Both the position numbers and the translations under genes were made by a program. A DNA stretch of 64,000 nt from Brucella oryzae. GTDB lineage: Bacteria; Pseudomonadota; Alphaproteobacteria; Rhizobiales; Rhizobiaceae. The DNA lies in assembly GCA_012103035.1 (NCBI GenBank), contig JAAVLL010000005.1, positions 84,432-148,431 on the forward strand, given 5' to 3'. Below are positions 1 to 8,511 of the stretch, piece by piece (position 1 is the stretch's first letter; each line of letters opens with the position of its first letter). The notes beneath the pieces are model-generated. The model had not been told where the DNA came from and did no database searches. It saw only the letters and a list, made by a program, of their open reading frames with translations.

Positions 1-785
1 AAAGCTGAAGCGCCAGTCGAAGGACGATTTCAAAGGGCGGCATTTCGAGGCATGGCTGATCGTGCAGGCAGTGACATGGTATCTACGGTATCCGCTCAGC
101 TACAGAGATCTCGAGGAGATGTTCCGCGAGCGCGGCTTCGAGGTCGACCATAGTACAATCAACCGCTGGGTCCTCGCCTATGCACCTGTAATCGAGAAGC
201 GCCTACGCCAGTTTCGCCGACCGCATTGTGGCTCAGTCAGGATTGACGAGACCTACGTCAAGATCCGGGGCAAGTGGCGATACCTGTACCGCGCCATCGA
301 CAAGCACGGAAACCCGGTCGACTTCTTGCTCACCGCGAAGCGCGATCTCGACGCCGCCAAGCGCTTCTTCCGTAAGATGCTCAAGGATGAGCCGCTACTA
401 TCGCCGGGTAAGATCGGTACAGATGGCGCTAACACGTTTCCTTCAACGATCAAAACAGCCATCGATGACGGGCTCCTGCATCCGAGCCCGGTACATTATG
501 TCACGAAGCACCTCCAGCAAGGCATCGAGAGCGACCACTTCCGGGTCAAGAAGAACATGCCCAAGATCGGCTGCTTCCAGTCATTCAAAACGGCGCGCCG
601 GACGATCGCTGGGTTCGAAGCGATGTTGTGGCTGCGCAAAGGCTTCGGCTTTTCCGGCGACTGGACAATCAACGACCAGAATGACCTGCTCGGGCGCCTC
701 TTCGGACTTCAAAAGGTTAACAAAGCGTGAAAATGCCACCGTTCGCGGGGTAGTCTCAGCCTACTGCAAGGTTTGCGACAAGCCC
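1..785 (+). mobile_element. IS6-family insertion sequence, copy 1 (5' end outside window)
   Basis: Nearly identical to 53219-54003 at the other end of the plasmid segment, in the same orientation. Position 1 aligns with 53219, so about 105 bp of the left end lie outside the window. The right end at 772-785 is tttgcgacaagccc, the inverted partner of the left terminal repeat seen in the complete copy at 53114. Sequence identity with copy 2 stops exactly after this motif, which fixes the boundary. The IS cuts a DNA ligase gene on its right side. Confidence 0.9.
2..730 (+). CDS. IS6-family (IS26-like) DDE transposase, 5' partial
   Basis: This is the transposase of the flanking IS; it catalyses replicative (cointegrate-forming) transposition. 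The reading frame is open from base 2. By comparison with copy 2 it lacks only the first eight residues (MILNAIAE). It shows the IS6 hallmarks: an N-terminal helix-turn-helix (YRDLEEMFRERG with STINRWV), the first catalytic Asp in RIDETYVKIRGKWRYLYRAID, the second in GTDGANTF, and the C-terminal catalytic region around HFRVKKNMPKIGCFQSFKTARR. The frame is intact here, whereas copy 2 has lost two bases. It is probably the functional source of transposase for both copies. Confidence 0.93.
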   Translation, partial: KLKRQSKDDFKGRHFEAWLIVQAVTWYLRYPLSYRDLEEMFRERGFEVDHSTINRWVLAYAPVIEKRLRQFRRPHCGSVRIDETYVKIRGKWRYLYRAIDKHGNPVDFLLTAKRDLDAAKRFFRKMLKDEPLLSPGKIGTDGANTFPSTIKTAIDDGLLHPSPVHYVTKHLQQGIESDHFRVKKNMPKIGCFQSFKTARRTIAGFEAMLWLRKGFGFSGDWTINDQNDLLGRLFGLQKVNKA

Positions 786-806
786 GTATTATGCCTTCAC
801 GGCCGT

Positions 807-1271
807 TCAGTACTTTTCGAGCGTCTGCCGCCGCTTGGAAAGGGGCTCGTGCGTAAGATCGCGACCGTCGAGATAGAGAAGATCGAAGGCGAAGAATATG
901 GCCTCACGGGCAAAACGCCTGCCGCCACGTCCGCCGAGAGCTTGCTGCAGCAAGCCGAAGTCAGATCGGCCTTGTTCATCCAGAACGACCGCCTCGCCGT
1001 CGAGGATCATTGTATCGTGGCCGAGTTGCTGCGCATCGTCGGCAATGTGTGTGAATCTTGGCGTCCAGTCGTGTCCTCCTCGGGTCAGCACCCGGACGCC
1101 ATCAGGTTCGACATGGACCGCAAGGCGGTAGCCATCCCACTTGATTTCAAATGACCAGTCCGGCCCTGCTGGTGGCTTGGAGACGAGCAGCGCAAGGCAC
1201 GGCTCGATGCGCCGGGGCATCGGGTCGCTGATCTGCGTTCGCGTTCTCATATCGCTCAAGCGCTTCGCCAT
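807..1271 (-). pseudogene. ligD: LigD-type ATP-dependent DNA ligase, N-terminal fragment
   Basis: The 154-residue fragment carries the start of an ATP-dependent ligase adenylation domain: motif I EIKWDGYR with the nucleotide-accepting Lys at about residue 44, then DGEAVVLDEQG and FFAFDLLYLDG (motif III). LigD works with Ku in non-homologous end joining. The frame stops about 20 bp from the IS6 right end at 785, so the rest of the adenylation domain and the OB domain are missing. The IS insertion, or recombination at it, is the obvious cause. No Ku gene is visible. It cannot be a working ligase as it stands. Confidence 0.8.
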
Positions 1272-1319
1272 GGCGTCCTAACGCTCGAAGAAGCGATTTG
1301 TCTCAAAGAGATGATAGCG

Positions 1320-1647
1320 GAGCTTGCTTCGCAAGCGTGTTGATCCCCTTCAGGGGAAAGACCGTACGGCCGTCTCTCCCGCAATGGCGAAAACCGGTCT
1401 CCCCATCCTTCCGCGGGCGAGCTGCCGGCGATGCCGGCAGACTCGCCCTTGTGCAGGACCAGGTGCGCGGATTTTGCGCGTGTCCGCGCGGATCCTCGCC
1501 ACCTGTCCCTTCGGGTGGGTGATCCCCTCCGGTTTTCACCATTGCCCCCTCGCCGGTCGGATCGCCGACTGCTCGGGAGCAGGAGGGGGCTCCTGCCCCT
1601 TACGGACAGGAAGACGCTTCGCGGAAAAGGAAATAGGAGATAACATC
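1320..1647 (+). promoter_or_regulatory. Structured leader repeat R1, copy 1 (before the ParB-like gene)
   Basis: About 330 bp of non-coding, hairpin-rich DNA ends at the Shine-Dalgarno (aggag) and ATG of the ParB-like gene. It is homologous to 5970-6292 and 45194-45518. A long-range stem pairs 1381-1397 (gcaatggcgaaaaccgg) with 1529-1545 (ccggttttcaccattgc). Inside it lie a Gly/Cys-rich hairpin (about 1420-1445) and a gcgcgg-rich hairpin (about 1463-1493). Outside are cttgcttcgcaag (1323-1335) and a gactgctcgggagcagg-type hairpin (about 1566-1600). The long stem differs in sequence from the other two copies but still pairs. I infer a single-stranded-DNA promoter or priming site of the leading region; an RNA leader is the alternative. 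Confidence 0.65.
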
Positions 1648-3548
1648 ATGACCGATAACAACAACATCACAGTGCCGCTCAACAAGCTCGACCACGACCC
1701 CGGAACGTGCGCCAGACCTACGAGGCGGCAGAAATCGCGGAAATGGCCGCTTCCATAAAGGCGCGTAATTTCCGGCTGATCCATAACCTTGTCATTCGTC
1801 CGGGCGAAAAGAAGGGCCGCTATTTCGTCACCGCTGGCGGTTTGCGTCTGGCTGGCCTCAATCTGCTTGCAGAGCAGGGCGAAATCGGAAAAACCCATGG
1901 CGTCGATTGCGGCCTGTGGGATGGCGAAGACGCGACCGAAATCAGCCTTGCTGAAAATTTCGTCAGAAAGGGGATGCATCCCGCCGACGAATTCATGGCC
2001 TTCAAGACCTTGGCCGACGAGGGAAAAGCCCTGCCGAAATTGCAGTACGTTTCGGGACCACGGAGCTAAACGTGAAGCGCCGCATGGCGCTGGCTCGCGT
2101 GTCGCCGGTCCTGTTCGATCTCTTCCGCAATGGTGAGATGAGCTATGACGAGCTTGCAGCCTTCACCATCACGGATGACCACGAACGGCAGGAGCAGGTT
2201 TGGAATAGCCTCGCCAGTTACAACCGTTATGCCCACACCATCAAGCGCATGCTGGCTTCCGAGGAAATCCCGGCTTCCGACAAGCGTATCCGTTTCATTG
2301 GCGGCTTGATGCCATTGAAGCGGCTGGCGGGACCGTTCGCCGCGATCTGTTCGACGGTGAGAGCGGCGGCTATGCCACCGATTCCGGCCTAGTCGAAAGG
2401 CTGGTGCTCGAAAAGCTCGAAACCGAAGCCGAAGGCGTCAAGGCTGAGGGTTGGAAATGGGTTGAAGTTCATTCCGCACAGCCGGACGACATTTACAGCA
2501 TGAGCCGCGTCTATCCGGAGCCTGTAGATATTAGCGCAGAAGATCAGGAGCGGCTTGATCAGCTTGCCGAGGAATATGACAGCCTTGCCGAATTGATCGA
2601 GGCAGGAGACGCCGACGAGGACGCCGAACCGAAGCTTGAAGCCATCGAAAAGGAAATGGACAGCCTCAAGGACCGGCAGGAAGCCTATAAGGCGGAGGAT
2701 TTGGCGCGCGCCGGGGCGATCGTTTGCCTCGACTACTACGGGCGGGCAACCGTGCATCGTGGCCTTGTCAACGATGAGGATGAACAGCAGGAGCAGGAGG
2801 AAGGCCAGCACAGCGGCGAGAATGAGGGTAGCAGAGAAAGCGAGGCGGCGCCGATCAAGCTGACCCATTCGGCGGCATTGGTCGAGGACCTGACAGCGCA
2901 GAAGACCGCTGCCCTTCGCGTGGAACTGGCCGACAATCCCGATATAGCCCTCGCAGCCGTGGTTCATGCCCTGCTTTTGAGCGCGGTCTACCGCTATGCG
3001 AGTGAACACACCGCCTTGGAAATCAAGCTGACCTATCAGCCCTTGGAAGGGTCCATGAAGCAGCCCGAAAACAGCAAGGCCGGAATTGCGTTTCAGGAGT
3101 TGAAGGAACGCTATGGCGATCATATCCCCGGCAATCCCGCCGATCTATGGGAATGGTGCCTTGATCAGCCTCGCGACCAGTTGCTGGTCTTGCTGGCCTT
3201 CGCCGCCTCTCATAGCCTCAATGCCGTGGAAGCAAAATTTCATGGACGCGACAAGGCTCTTGCTCATGCCAACGAAATAGGCCGCGCCCTCAATGTCGAT
3301 ATGCGCAACTGGTTTGAACCGACCGGCGATGCCTATCTTCCCACCTCAACAAAAAGAGCATCGAGGCTGTGGTTGCCGAGGTGAAAGGGGAAGAAGCCGC
3401 GACGGCTATCCGAGCAGCAGGCAAGAAGGCCGAGGCCGTTGCCATTGCCGAGCGGATGGTTGCAAACACCGGCTGGCTTCCCGAACCGGTTCGCATTCCC
3501 ATGACCGAGATCGAAGCCGAGCAACAGTTCCCCGAAGCGGCTGAATAA
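1648..3548 (+). CDS. ParB/RepB/Spo0J-like leading-region protein (frameshifted)
   Basis: About 630 residues are read through four or so frameshifts (near 1700, 2055, 2330 and 3345). The N-terminus, VPLNKLDHDPRNVRQTY followed by IAEMAASIKARN and FVTAGGLRLAGL, is the ParB/Srx nuclease-like fold. The motif SLAENFVRKGMHPADEF is the ParB box. A helix-turn-helix-like region and a long acidic, glutamine-rich linker (about residues 330-400) follow. Proteins of this layout (F-plasmid YubM type) sit in plasmid leading regions and are thought to help the incoming plasmid establish. It is the first gene behind R1 copy 1 and is separate from the parA operon at 40.4 kb, so it is probably not the partition ParB. 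The start is set by aggag 8 bp upstream. Confidence 0.78.
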
Positions 3549-3596
3549 GCCGTTAGCTGGTCGCGCTCCTCTCCGGCGCGGCCAGCTCCAAAACCA

Positions 3597-3634
3597 TTAG
3601 CGCCCGGCCAGGTATCGAACCTGCCCGGGCGCTT
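3597..3634 (+). terminator. Strong hairpin after the ParB-like gene
   Basis: agcgcccgg ... ccgggcgct form a near-perfect inverted repeat about 50 bp after the stop codon. There is no clear T-run after the stem, so it may end transcription with Rho, or protect the 3' end. Confidence 0.5.
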
Positions 3635-3654
3635 GGCGTTCCGCCAGTTTTCAT

Positions 3655-3864
3655 GCCCCTTGTTCGATCCGCGCCGGAGGCGGATCGAACTTCTCGCCAG
3701 CGGGCGAGGGGCGATGCCCTCGTCCCGATGCTTTCAGCACCGCGCCGGCGCGCAGGCTTGTGCAAGGGCGGCCTTCAGGCCGGGACCGGAGCCACGCGCA
3801 GCGGGCAAGGCCCGCGAGCATGGCGAGGACCCACCACTTGCACAAGCCGAGCACTGGTGCATTC
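3655..3864 (+). repeat. Structured repeat R2, copy A
   Basis: About 210 bp homologous to 11005-11215. It begins with the invariant hairpin gttcgatccgcg/cggatcgaac (3662-3690). A central domain is then closed by a perfect 12-bp stem between 3755-3766 (ggcttgtgcaag) and 3837-3848 (cttgcacaagcc), with an inner hairpin cggcc-ttca-ggccg. In copy B the closing stem has a wholly different sequence but pairs perfectly. It lies between two convergent genes, so it is not an obvious promoter; a single-strand initiation (priming) site is possible. Confidence 0.7.
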
Positions 3865-4300
3865 AATAACGGCACCACTCCATAGGATCGTGATATCCGC
3901 CGTAATAGGTTCGCCCGTGTCCGCTCTTGACCATCAGCGCCGCGACGTCTTCGCCGTCGGCGGTCCGGACAGTCACAAGCACGCGCCCATAGCGGTCATT
4001 GCCCCGGCGCTGAAACGTCAGCCCCGGTCTTTGCATAAGCTCCTGGAGCCGCACTGTGGCAGCGTCTGCCATGTTCCGCTCTTTGGCGCAGCGCGCGCCA
4101 TCGCCAGCTTCAGGAGCGTTCACGCCCTGAAGACGGTATTTGATCCGATCCATCCAGAAAGTATCGCCGTCCACTATGCAGGTGATACGCTTGCCGCGAC
4201 CGCAAATCGGCCAGTTCGTATCGGCGGCTTGCGCCGACATTTCGCCCGAGGGGAGGGCGAACAGGAGGGGTATAATCAACAGCAGTCGCGGCCATCTCAT
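3863..4300 (-). CDS. Secreted thermonuclease-like (SNase-fold) nuclease
   Basis: 145 residues with an N-terminal signal peptide (RWPRLLLIIPLLFALPSG), so periplasmic or secreted. The staphylococcal-nuclease fold is recognisable: VDGDTF (residues 43-48, Ca-binding and catalytic Asp), YRLQGVNAPE with Arg56 and Glu64 at the positions of Arg35 and Glu43, and RYGRVLV with Arg106 at the position of Arg87. The Asp40 equivalent is Asn, as in many SNase homologues. Such genes are common on conjugative plasmids of this group, with no settled role; DNA processing at the envelope is a guess. The frame is intact. It is convergent with the ParB-like gene, and the R2 repeat reaches its stop codon. Confidence 0.85.
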   Translation of the reverse strand: MRWPRLLLIIPLLFALPSGEMSAQAADTNWPICGRGKRITCIVDGDTFWMDRIKYRLQGVNAPEAGDGARCAKERNMADAATVRLQELMQRPGLTFQRRGNDRYGRVLVTVRTADGEDVAALMVKSGHGRTYYGGYHDPMEWCRY

Positions 4301-4430
4301 TCAGAGCTTCCTCTTTGCATTTTCGCTTTATAAAGCAGAATCAACTTTATGCCGCGCATGCAAGGGGAAGATCGACGCGGCTGCGATAAGCAGCCAAAGG
4401 CGGCGGCGCTGAGCGCCGCCCGCTTCCGCG

Positions 4431-4748
4431 TCAGTCCCAAGGAATGACCGCCATCAGGGTGTCGTCGTCCTGTCCCGGATAGCGGCCAAGGTTCGCATTC
4501 AGCTTCGCGAAACCGGTGTTGACCGAAAGAGTGTAGTATTCGCCGCCTCGCTGGTTCTTCTTCTTCCAGATGCCGCCAACTTCGATCCGGCGATTGCGCG
4601 GAGACTTGCCGTAAAGACGGTAGACCGGAGCCGCCGGGTTTTCGCTGTGGACCGGCTCGCCGGTCACGTCGATATCAAAGGTGATCGTGGCGATGTTACC
4701 TGCGACCTTGTCGCCGTCGATCTTGATGTAATTCACGAGGTCAGTCAT
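4431..4748 (-). CDS. DUF736 family protein, copy 1
   Basis: 105 residues, intact. The start is set by gaggag about 8 bp before ATG; a longer frame upstream lacks support. DUF736 proteins are small cytosolic plasmid proteins of alphaproteobacteria with no established activity. The conserved parts are visible: the N-terminal strand-rich half ending in APVYRLYGKSPRNRRIEVGGIWKKK, then GEYYTLSVNTGFAKLNANLG and a closing LMAVIPWD. It is about 80% identical to the second copy at 10394-10716 but lies on the opposite strand. Both are preceded by the D leader repeat, so gene and leader were probably duplicated as a unit. Confidence 0.85.
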   Translation of the reverse strand: MTDLVNYIKIDGDKVAGNIATITFDIDVTGEPVHSENPAAPVYRLYGKSPRNRRIEVGGIWKKKNQRGGEYYTLSVNTGFAKLNANLGRYPGQDDDTLMAVIPWD

Positions 4749-4965
4749 CGGTATTACTCCTCTTTTCGGTTGCCGATGCGGAAACACCGGAGCGAACACG
4801 GGACATGCGTCACCCGTTAGGGCCGCAACATCGTGGAGGACGCCGAAAGGCTGGCGAATTTGCTTCGCGAGGAAGCGCCGCAGGCGCGGGGAAATTCGTC
4901 AGCGCAGGCGTTGGCGCAGGGCCGTTCGGTCCTAGATTCCGCTCGTCAGGCAAACCGAATGGAGC
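4749..4965 (-). promoter_or_regulatory. D leader repeat, copy 1 (before DUF736 copy 1)
   Basis: Homologous, on the minus strand, to 5550-5725 and 10215-10393. The core is an inverted repeat closed by cgaattt (4855-4861) and aaattcg (4892-4898) around a gcgcc/ggcgc hairpin. A block related to cctccgctgcgctgcggccc follows in the better preserved copies. The closing stem varies between copies but still pairs. Confidence 0.6.
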
Positions 4966-5094
4966 GGAGTAATTAACGTCATGACGGATCGCGGTACGTA
5001 CATCACGAACGGCGACTCTTGGAAAGCATAAGTTGTATTGCCGCATCAACTTTGAATATGACCATCCGCAGCCTCATGACAATTAGAAAAAGCA

Positions 5095-5320
5095 GGGGCG
5101 TCTATTGGGCGTCTGCCTTACGGCACCGCCGCTCTATTCGCCGGTTCTGGCGCACCGGCTCACCGAACCAGTCAGGCCGCGCGCCAGCCTACACAACGGC
5201 CAGCACCGTCACGCAAGCGTGCCGATCCCGGCCTGTTCCGGACAGGGCGCGCGGCCAGCCTGTTTCGGCCCATTCGGGTAACGATCGGACTGACGCGGAA
5301 TATGGTCGCTGGCCAAGGCC
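5095..5320 (+). repeat. Structured repeat R3, copy 1
   Basis: Homologous to 44695-44910 in the same orientation. Shared blocks are ggcaccgccgc, ttcgccggtt, caccggctcaccgaacca and the end block cggactgacgcgg. An internal stem pairs 5176-5185 (ggccgcgcgc) with 5247-5256 (gcgcgcggcc). The second copy has a different but complementary pair. No convincing gene is seen within it. Confidence 0.55.
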
Positions 5321-5329
5321 GCCGAAGCC

Positions 5330-5420
5330 ATTGGGTGCGGCGCGATCGCGCCGCAGGTCACGATCCCACGCGCTGCGCGCAGCCTCGAAGAAGAAGGGCA
5401 GTTTCACCGCATGAGGCCGT
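5330..5420 (-). pseudogene. Remnant related to the small protein at 5726
   Basis: Read on the minus strand, this stretch encodes VKLPFFFEA followed by WDRD. The same residues occur in the small plus-strand gene at 5726-5906. The DNA match is about 30 bp and inverted (5381-5411 against 5835-5863). No start or full frame can be given. It looks like the broken second half of an inverted duplication. Confidence 0.4.
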
Positions 5421-5549
5421 CGGGCCAGCGCAATAATGTTCCAATCCTGCCGCGTTGAAACCGGCTACGGCCGGTGGCTTGGAGGGAGCAATGTGCTTCA
5501 TGCCCCGCTCCTGTGAGCTGCGTTATTCATTGCTGCGTAGACTACCACC

Positions 5550-5725
5550 CGGCCAGGGGCCAGCAACCTTGTCGGCCAAGAATTTTCCCCGCGCCTTCGG
5601 CGCTCCTCGCGCAACAAAATTCATGTCCGCCAAGGTGCTCCGCTGCGCTGCGCCCCTCCGGGTGCAAGCCCCTGTCCGGGCGTTCGCGTAACTCCGCAAT
5701 AACGCAGATCACAGGAGCTACCACC
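5550..5725 (+). promoter_or_regulatory. D leader repeat, copy 2
   Basis: The closing stem is gaatttt (5580-5586) with aaaattc (5616-5622) around gcgcc-ttcg-gcgc. It is followed by the shared block tccgctgcgctgcgcccctccgggtgcaagcccc, here split by small changes, and an agg(a)gc Shine-Dalgarno before the ATG at 5726. Same family as 4749-4965 (inverted) and 10215-10393. Confidence 0.6.
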
Positions 5726-5906
5726 ATGAAGAATTTTATCCAATATCTCCAAGCCACCGGCCGCAGCCTCCACTTTCCTCGCGAAGATCGTCAGTAACTT
5801 CTTCCGCCGGGGCAGTATCGCCCTGAAAATCGCGGTGAAACTGCCCTTCTTCTTCGAGGCAGACCTGACGGTCAAAACCGAGTGGGATCGGGACCAGCAC
5901 CGCTAA
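5726..5906 (+). CDS. Small protein, about 60 residues (frameshifted)
   Basis: Begins MKNFIQYLQATG behind acaggagc. A one-base frameshift near 5760 then has to be read through to give ASTFLAKIVSNFFRRGSIALK, VKLPFFFEADLTVK and a final WDRDQHR. Without the correction the frame stops after 23 residues. I do not recognise the family. The hydrophobic and basic middle could be an amphipathic or membrane-associated helix. It is tied to the D leader, which elsewhere precedes DUF736 genes. A partial inverted copy lies 350 bp upstream. Confidence 0.5.
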
Positions 5907-5969
5907 CGCGGTGCAGCCAAGGCCGCTTCGGCGGTCTTGCCTTTTCCCGGCCTTCGGCCTCGACGATGC

Positions 5970-6292
5970 GAGCCGCGTTGCGGCTCTTGCTTGTTTGTCT
6001 CGAGGGGAGAGATCGGCCGCCGGTCTCTCCCCGCAACAGGCAAACCGGTTTCCCGTCCTTCCGCGGGCGAGCTCGCCGGCGTTGCCGGCGAACTCCCCTT
6101 GTGCAGGACCAGGTGCGCGGATTTTGCGCGTCCCGCGCGGATCCTCGCAACCTGTCCCTTCGGGCGGGTGATCCCCTCCGGTTTTGCCTGTTGCCTCTCC
6201 GGTCGGATCGCCGACTGCTCGGGAGCAGGAGCCGGGCTCCTGCCCCTCACCGGGACAGGAAGACCGCTTCGCGGATCAGGAGAGAAAACACC
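5970..6292 (+). promoter_or_regulatory. Structured leader repeat R1, copy 2 (before ardC)
   Basis: Same family as 1320-1647 and 45194-45518. It opens with the hairpin gagccgcgttgcggctc, then ggggagag...ctctcccc. The long-range stem is 6033-6048 (gcaacaggcaaaccgg) with 6178-6194 (ccggttttgcctgttgc), closing an inner gccggc/gccggc hairpin and a gcgcgg-rich hairpin. After the stem come ggagccgggctcc and a Shine-Dalgarno aggaga. The stem sequence differs from copy 1, yet pairing is kept. Confidence 0.65.
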
Positions 6293-7243
6293 ATGCGCAA
6301 ACAGTCCAAAAGCAGCACCAAACAGCTCCGCGCTGACGTTTACGAGCGGATCACCAACCGGATCATTGAACAGCTTGAGCAGGGTACTCGCCCATGGATG
6401 CAGCCATGGGGCGCTTGCGGAACGCCGGTCCGCCCGTTGCGGCATAATGGCGTTCCCTATCGCGGTATCAATACCGTGCTTTTGTGGATGGAAGCCAGCG
6501 AGCGCGGCTATTCCTCGCCGTTCTGGATGACCTACAAGCAGGCGCAAGAGCTTGGCGGGCAAGTCCGCAAGGGCGAGAAATCGGCCCTTGTTGTGTATGC
6601 GAACGCCATCGAGCGCACCGAGACAACCGAAAGCGGCGAGGAAATCGAAAAGCGCATTCCCTTCATGAAGGGATATAGCGTTTTGCGCCGATCAAATCGA
6701 CGACCTGCCAGAGCAGTATTACGCCAAGGCGACCGCGCCCGAAGGATCGGAGAGGAAGGAACGCATTCCGCATGTGGATGCCTTTTTCACCAACCTTGGC
6801 GCTGACATTCGTGAAGGTGGAAACAAGGCGTATTACCGGATCGATGCTGATTTCATCGGCATGCCGGTTTTGACGCCTTTGTTTCGGCCGAGGCACATGC
6901 AACTACGCTCGGGCACGAATGCATCCACTGGACCCGCCACCCGTCGCGCCTTGCTAGGGATTTTGGCCGCAAGGCGTGGGGCGACGAGGATATTCGCGGG
7001 AGGAACTGGTTGCCGAACTTGGGAGCGTTTTTAGCCGCCGATCTTGGCCTTGCCATTGATGCCCGCGACGATCATGCCGCCTATATCGCGAGTTGGCTCA
7101 AGGTCCTGAACAACGACAAACGGGCGATTTTTCAGGCGGCATCCCATGCAGAGCGTGCCGTTACCTATCTGCATAGCCTTCAGCCTGACGCGGGCGAGAT
7201 CACAGCCGAAGTTGACGAGATCGAGGAACGTCGCGCCGCTTGA
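6293..7243 (+). CDS. ardC: ArdC-like antirestriction / zincin-domain protein (frameshifted)
   Basis: About 315 residues when three or four frameshifts (near 6690, 6870 and 6990) are read through. The N-terminal DUF1738/ArdC ssDNA-binding domain shows ADVYERITNRIIEQLEQG, PWMQPWG, YRGINTVLLW and WMTYKQAQELGGQVRKGEKS. The C-terminal metallopeptidase-like domain has HECIHWTRH (an HExxH zinc motif) followed by ARDFGRKAWGD. ArdC proteins bind single-stranded DNA and protect incoming plasmids from type I and II restriction. The gene lies directly behind R1 copy 2, as expected for an early-expressed leading-region gene. Start from aggagagaaaacacc ATG. Confidence 0.85.
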
Positions 7244-7265
7244 GCGGCGCGGGAAAGGATGAGCC

Positions 7266-7457
7266 ATGGGCACCATTGGAGAATTGGAACAACAGGCAGG
7301 CATAGGACCGGCGCGCGAGGAACGCGCCGCCTTCTGGATGCAATTCCGGCATCTCGAAGGGAGAGCCTGCCTTGAGGCCGGAGTTGCGGAACTGCACCGG
7401 ATTATTGCGGAAAAGGCGGAGCTTGCTCGCCATGCCATGAAGGAGGACGGCCTATGA
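7266..7457 (+). CDS. Small hypothetical protein, 63 residues
   Basis: Starts MGTIGELEQQAGIGPAREERAAFW and is entirely helical in character, rich in Ala, Glu and Arg. Its stop overlaps the next ATG (atga), and it follows ardC by about 20 bp, so all three are probably one transcript. I do not recognise the family; small proteins of this kind commonly follow ardC on rhizobial plasmids. Confidence 0.65.
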   Translation: MGTIGELEQQAGIGPAREERAAFWMQFRHLEGRACLEAGVAELHRIIAEKAELARHAMKEDGL

Positions 7458-7678
7458 CTGATTTGGAGACCCTGAATTCTTTCGTGCCGGGATGGAGCGA
7501 AATCCCGAACGGGATGATGACGAACCCACATGACGCAGGCGGCATTATCGATTGCACTTTCGTAACCGGCGAATGGTTTGTGATCTTCAATGATGATCGC
7601 CCTATGCGGGACGGTTTCGCCACGCGGAAAGATGCCATCGCAGCCTTTATCGAGGCTGCCCGTCCTCAAGTCCGATAG
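7454..7678 (+). CDS. Small hypothetical protein, 74 residues
   Basis: Intact frame beginning MTDLETLNSFVPGWSEIPNG, with mixed strand/helix content and a Trp-Phe-Val-Ile-Phe core (GEWFVIFNDDRPMRDGF). It is translationally coupled to the preceding gene by a 4-bp overlap. Family not recognised. Its place in the ardC transcript suggests a role early after transfer, but that is inference. Confidence 0.65.
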   Translation: MTDLETLNSFVPGWSEIPNGMMTNPHDAGGIIDCTFVTGEWFVIFNDDRPMRDGFATRKDAIAAFIEAARPQVR

Positions 7679-7693
7679 AGGCCGAAGGCTGAC

Positions 7694-8071
7694 ATGAAGA
7701 ATTCATTTCAGTGGAAGCGCTGGAATCTTGGTTACACAAAGGAGGTCATGGACCGCGATCCTGACAGCCCTTTGACGCAGGCGCTTTTATCGTGCTGGCC
7801 GCCGCGTATCCAACGGGCGCTAGTGGCCCGGTTCAAATCGCGGGCACAGGAGTTTGTCCCGGATCGACCGGACCAAACCCTCGAAAGAGGGAGGGCAAGC
7901 CGCCCCTCTCAATCTCACCCCATGAGGGAAGGGCGGTACGCCCTCCCTCAAACACCCTCCCATGGGAAGGAGGGACGGTTCCTCCTCCTCCTTCCCAAAC
8001 CCTTCCACCTCTCCCTGGCAGTGGGTAACGATGCGGGCAGATTCGCCAGTACCGAGAGAATCAGTCATTGA
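7694..8071 (+). CDS. Hypothetical protein; only the N-terminal half is convincing
   Basis: The first about 65 residues (MKNSFQWKRWNLGYTKEVMD, then WPPRIQRALVARFKSRAQEF) look like a real small protein of the ardC transcript. From about 7885 the frame runs into a low-complexity, hairpin-rich stretch (7879-8010), and the rest of the translation looks non-coding. The true stop was probably lost to a frameshift. Unknown family. Confidence 0.45.
   Translation: MKNSFQWKRWNLGYTKEVMDRDPDSPLTQALLSCWPPRIQRALVARFKSRAQEFVPDRPDQTLERGRASRPSQSHPMREGRYALPQTPSHGKEGRFLLLLPKPFHLSLAVGNDAGRFASTERISH
7879..8010. repeat. Palindromic, purine/pyrimidine-striped non-coding repeat
   Basis: Contains a near-perfect hairpin (gagggaagggcg-gta-cgccctccctc, 7923-7949) flanked by related gagggagggc, ccctccca and gaaggaggg blocks. 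It resembles the small palindromic repeats of alphaproteobacterial chromosomes. No coding signal fits. Confidence 0.45.
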
Positions 8072-8269
8072 TGATCAGTGCCGGAAGTGTTCGTAAAGCC
8101 GGCCACGATGATGCGATTGCGCTTGTGCGACAATGCGATCCCACAGGCTTTGGGTTTAGGAAAACCCTTACGACGCAAGCGCTTGTCAAGTTGTGACCGG
8201 TTCGCTTGAAAGCTGTAGCTCGGAAAATTTCCCGAATCATTTTGCTTTATCAAGCAAATCGGTTAGCGT

Positions 8270-8511
8270 TTGCGGCTGACGCGATTGCGAGTCGTGTGAT
8301 TTGGAACGAGGAGAAACCCTAACCCGGAAAAGTAAACCCCGACGCAGCAAGCTACATCGGGGAAAGAATGATCTTAGAAGCGATTGCCGTCGCTCCGAGA
8401 GACCCATCTCAAAAACTCAAGTCTCAATCTAAGGCTCCTTTCCTCACTGTCAATATCGAGCGCAGCTTTTGCGAACGGGTGAGCTTTGCCCGGATTTCAG
8501 AAAGGAATCCG
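8270..8511 (-). ncRNA. Candidate antisense (inc/ctRNA) region upstream of repC
   Basis: In repABC-type plasmids the leader of repC encodes a small counter-transcribed RNA that limits RepC expression. Here the 240 bp before the initiator contain cccggaaaag, then a ccccga...tcgggg hairpin at about 8336-8362 with gaaag after it, which is the layout of that region. The RNA itself, its promoter and exact ends cannot be fixed by eye. The 200 bp before this (8072-8270) hold no gene that I can support. Confidence 0.4.

Noticed and set aside
228..1154. 308-residue open frame overlapping the IS6 transposase
   Set aside because: Out of frame with the recognised transposase, Ser/Arg-rich shadow composition, and it crosses the IS boundary into the inverted ligase fragment.
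1298..1758. Several overlapping frames in the R1 leaders (also 5882-6805 and 45219-45725)
   Set aside because: They are open only because the leaders are GC-rich; translations differ between copies while base pairing is conserved, so they are not coding.
2389..3123. 244-residue minus-strand frame opposite the ParB-like gene
   Set aside because: Antisense shadow of a recognised coding region with acidic, repetitive codons.
7879..8010. Possible CRISPR-like array in the striped repeat
   Set aside because: No repeat-spacer periodicity; the blocks are palindromic variants of one another. No cas gene is present in the window.
8065..8253. Minus-strand frame upstream of repC as a repB remnant
   Set aside because: No RepB or ParB motif, and the DNA looks like untranslated leader.
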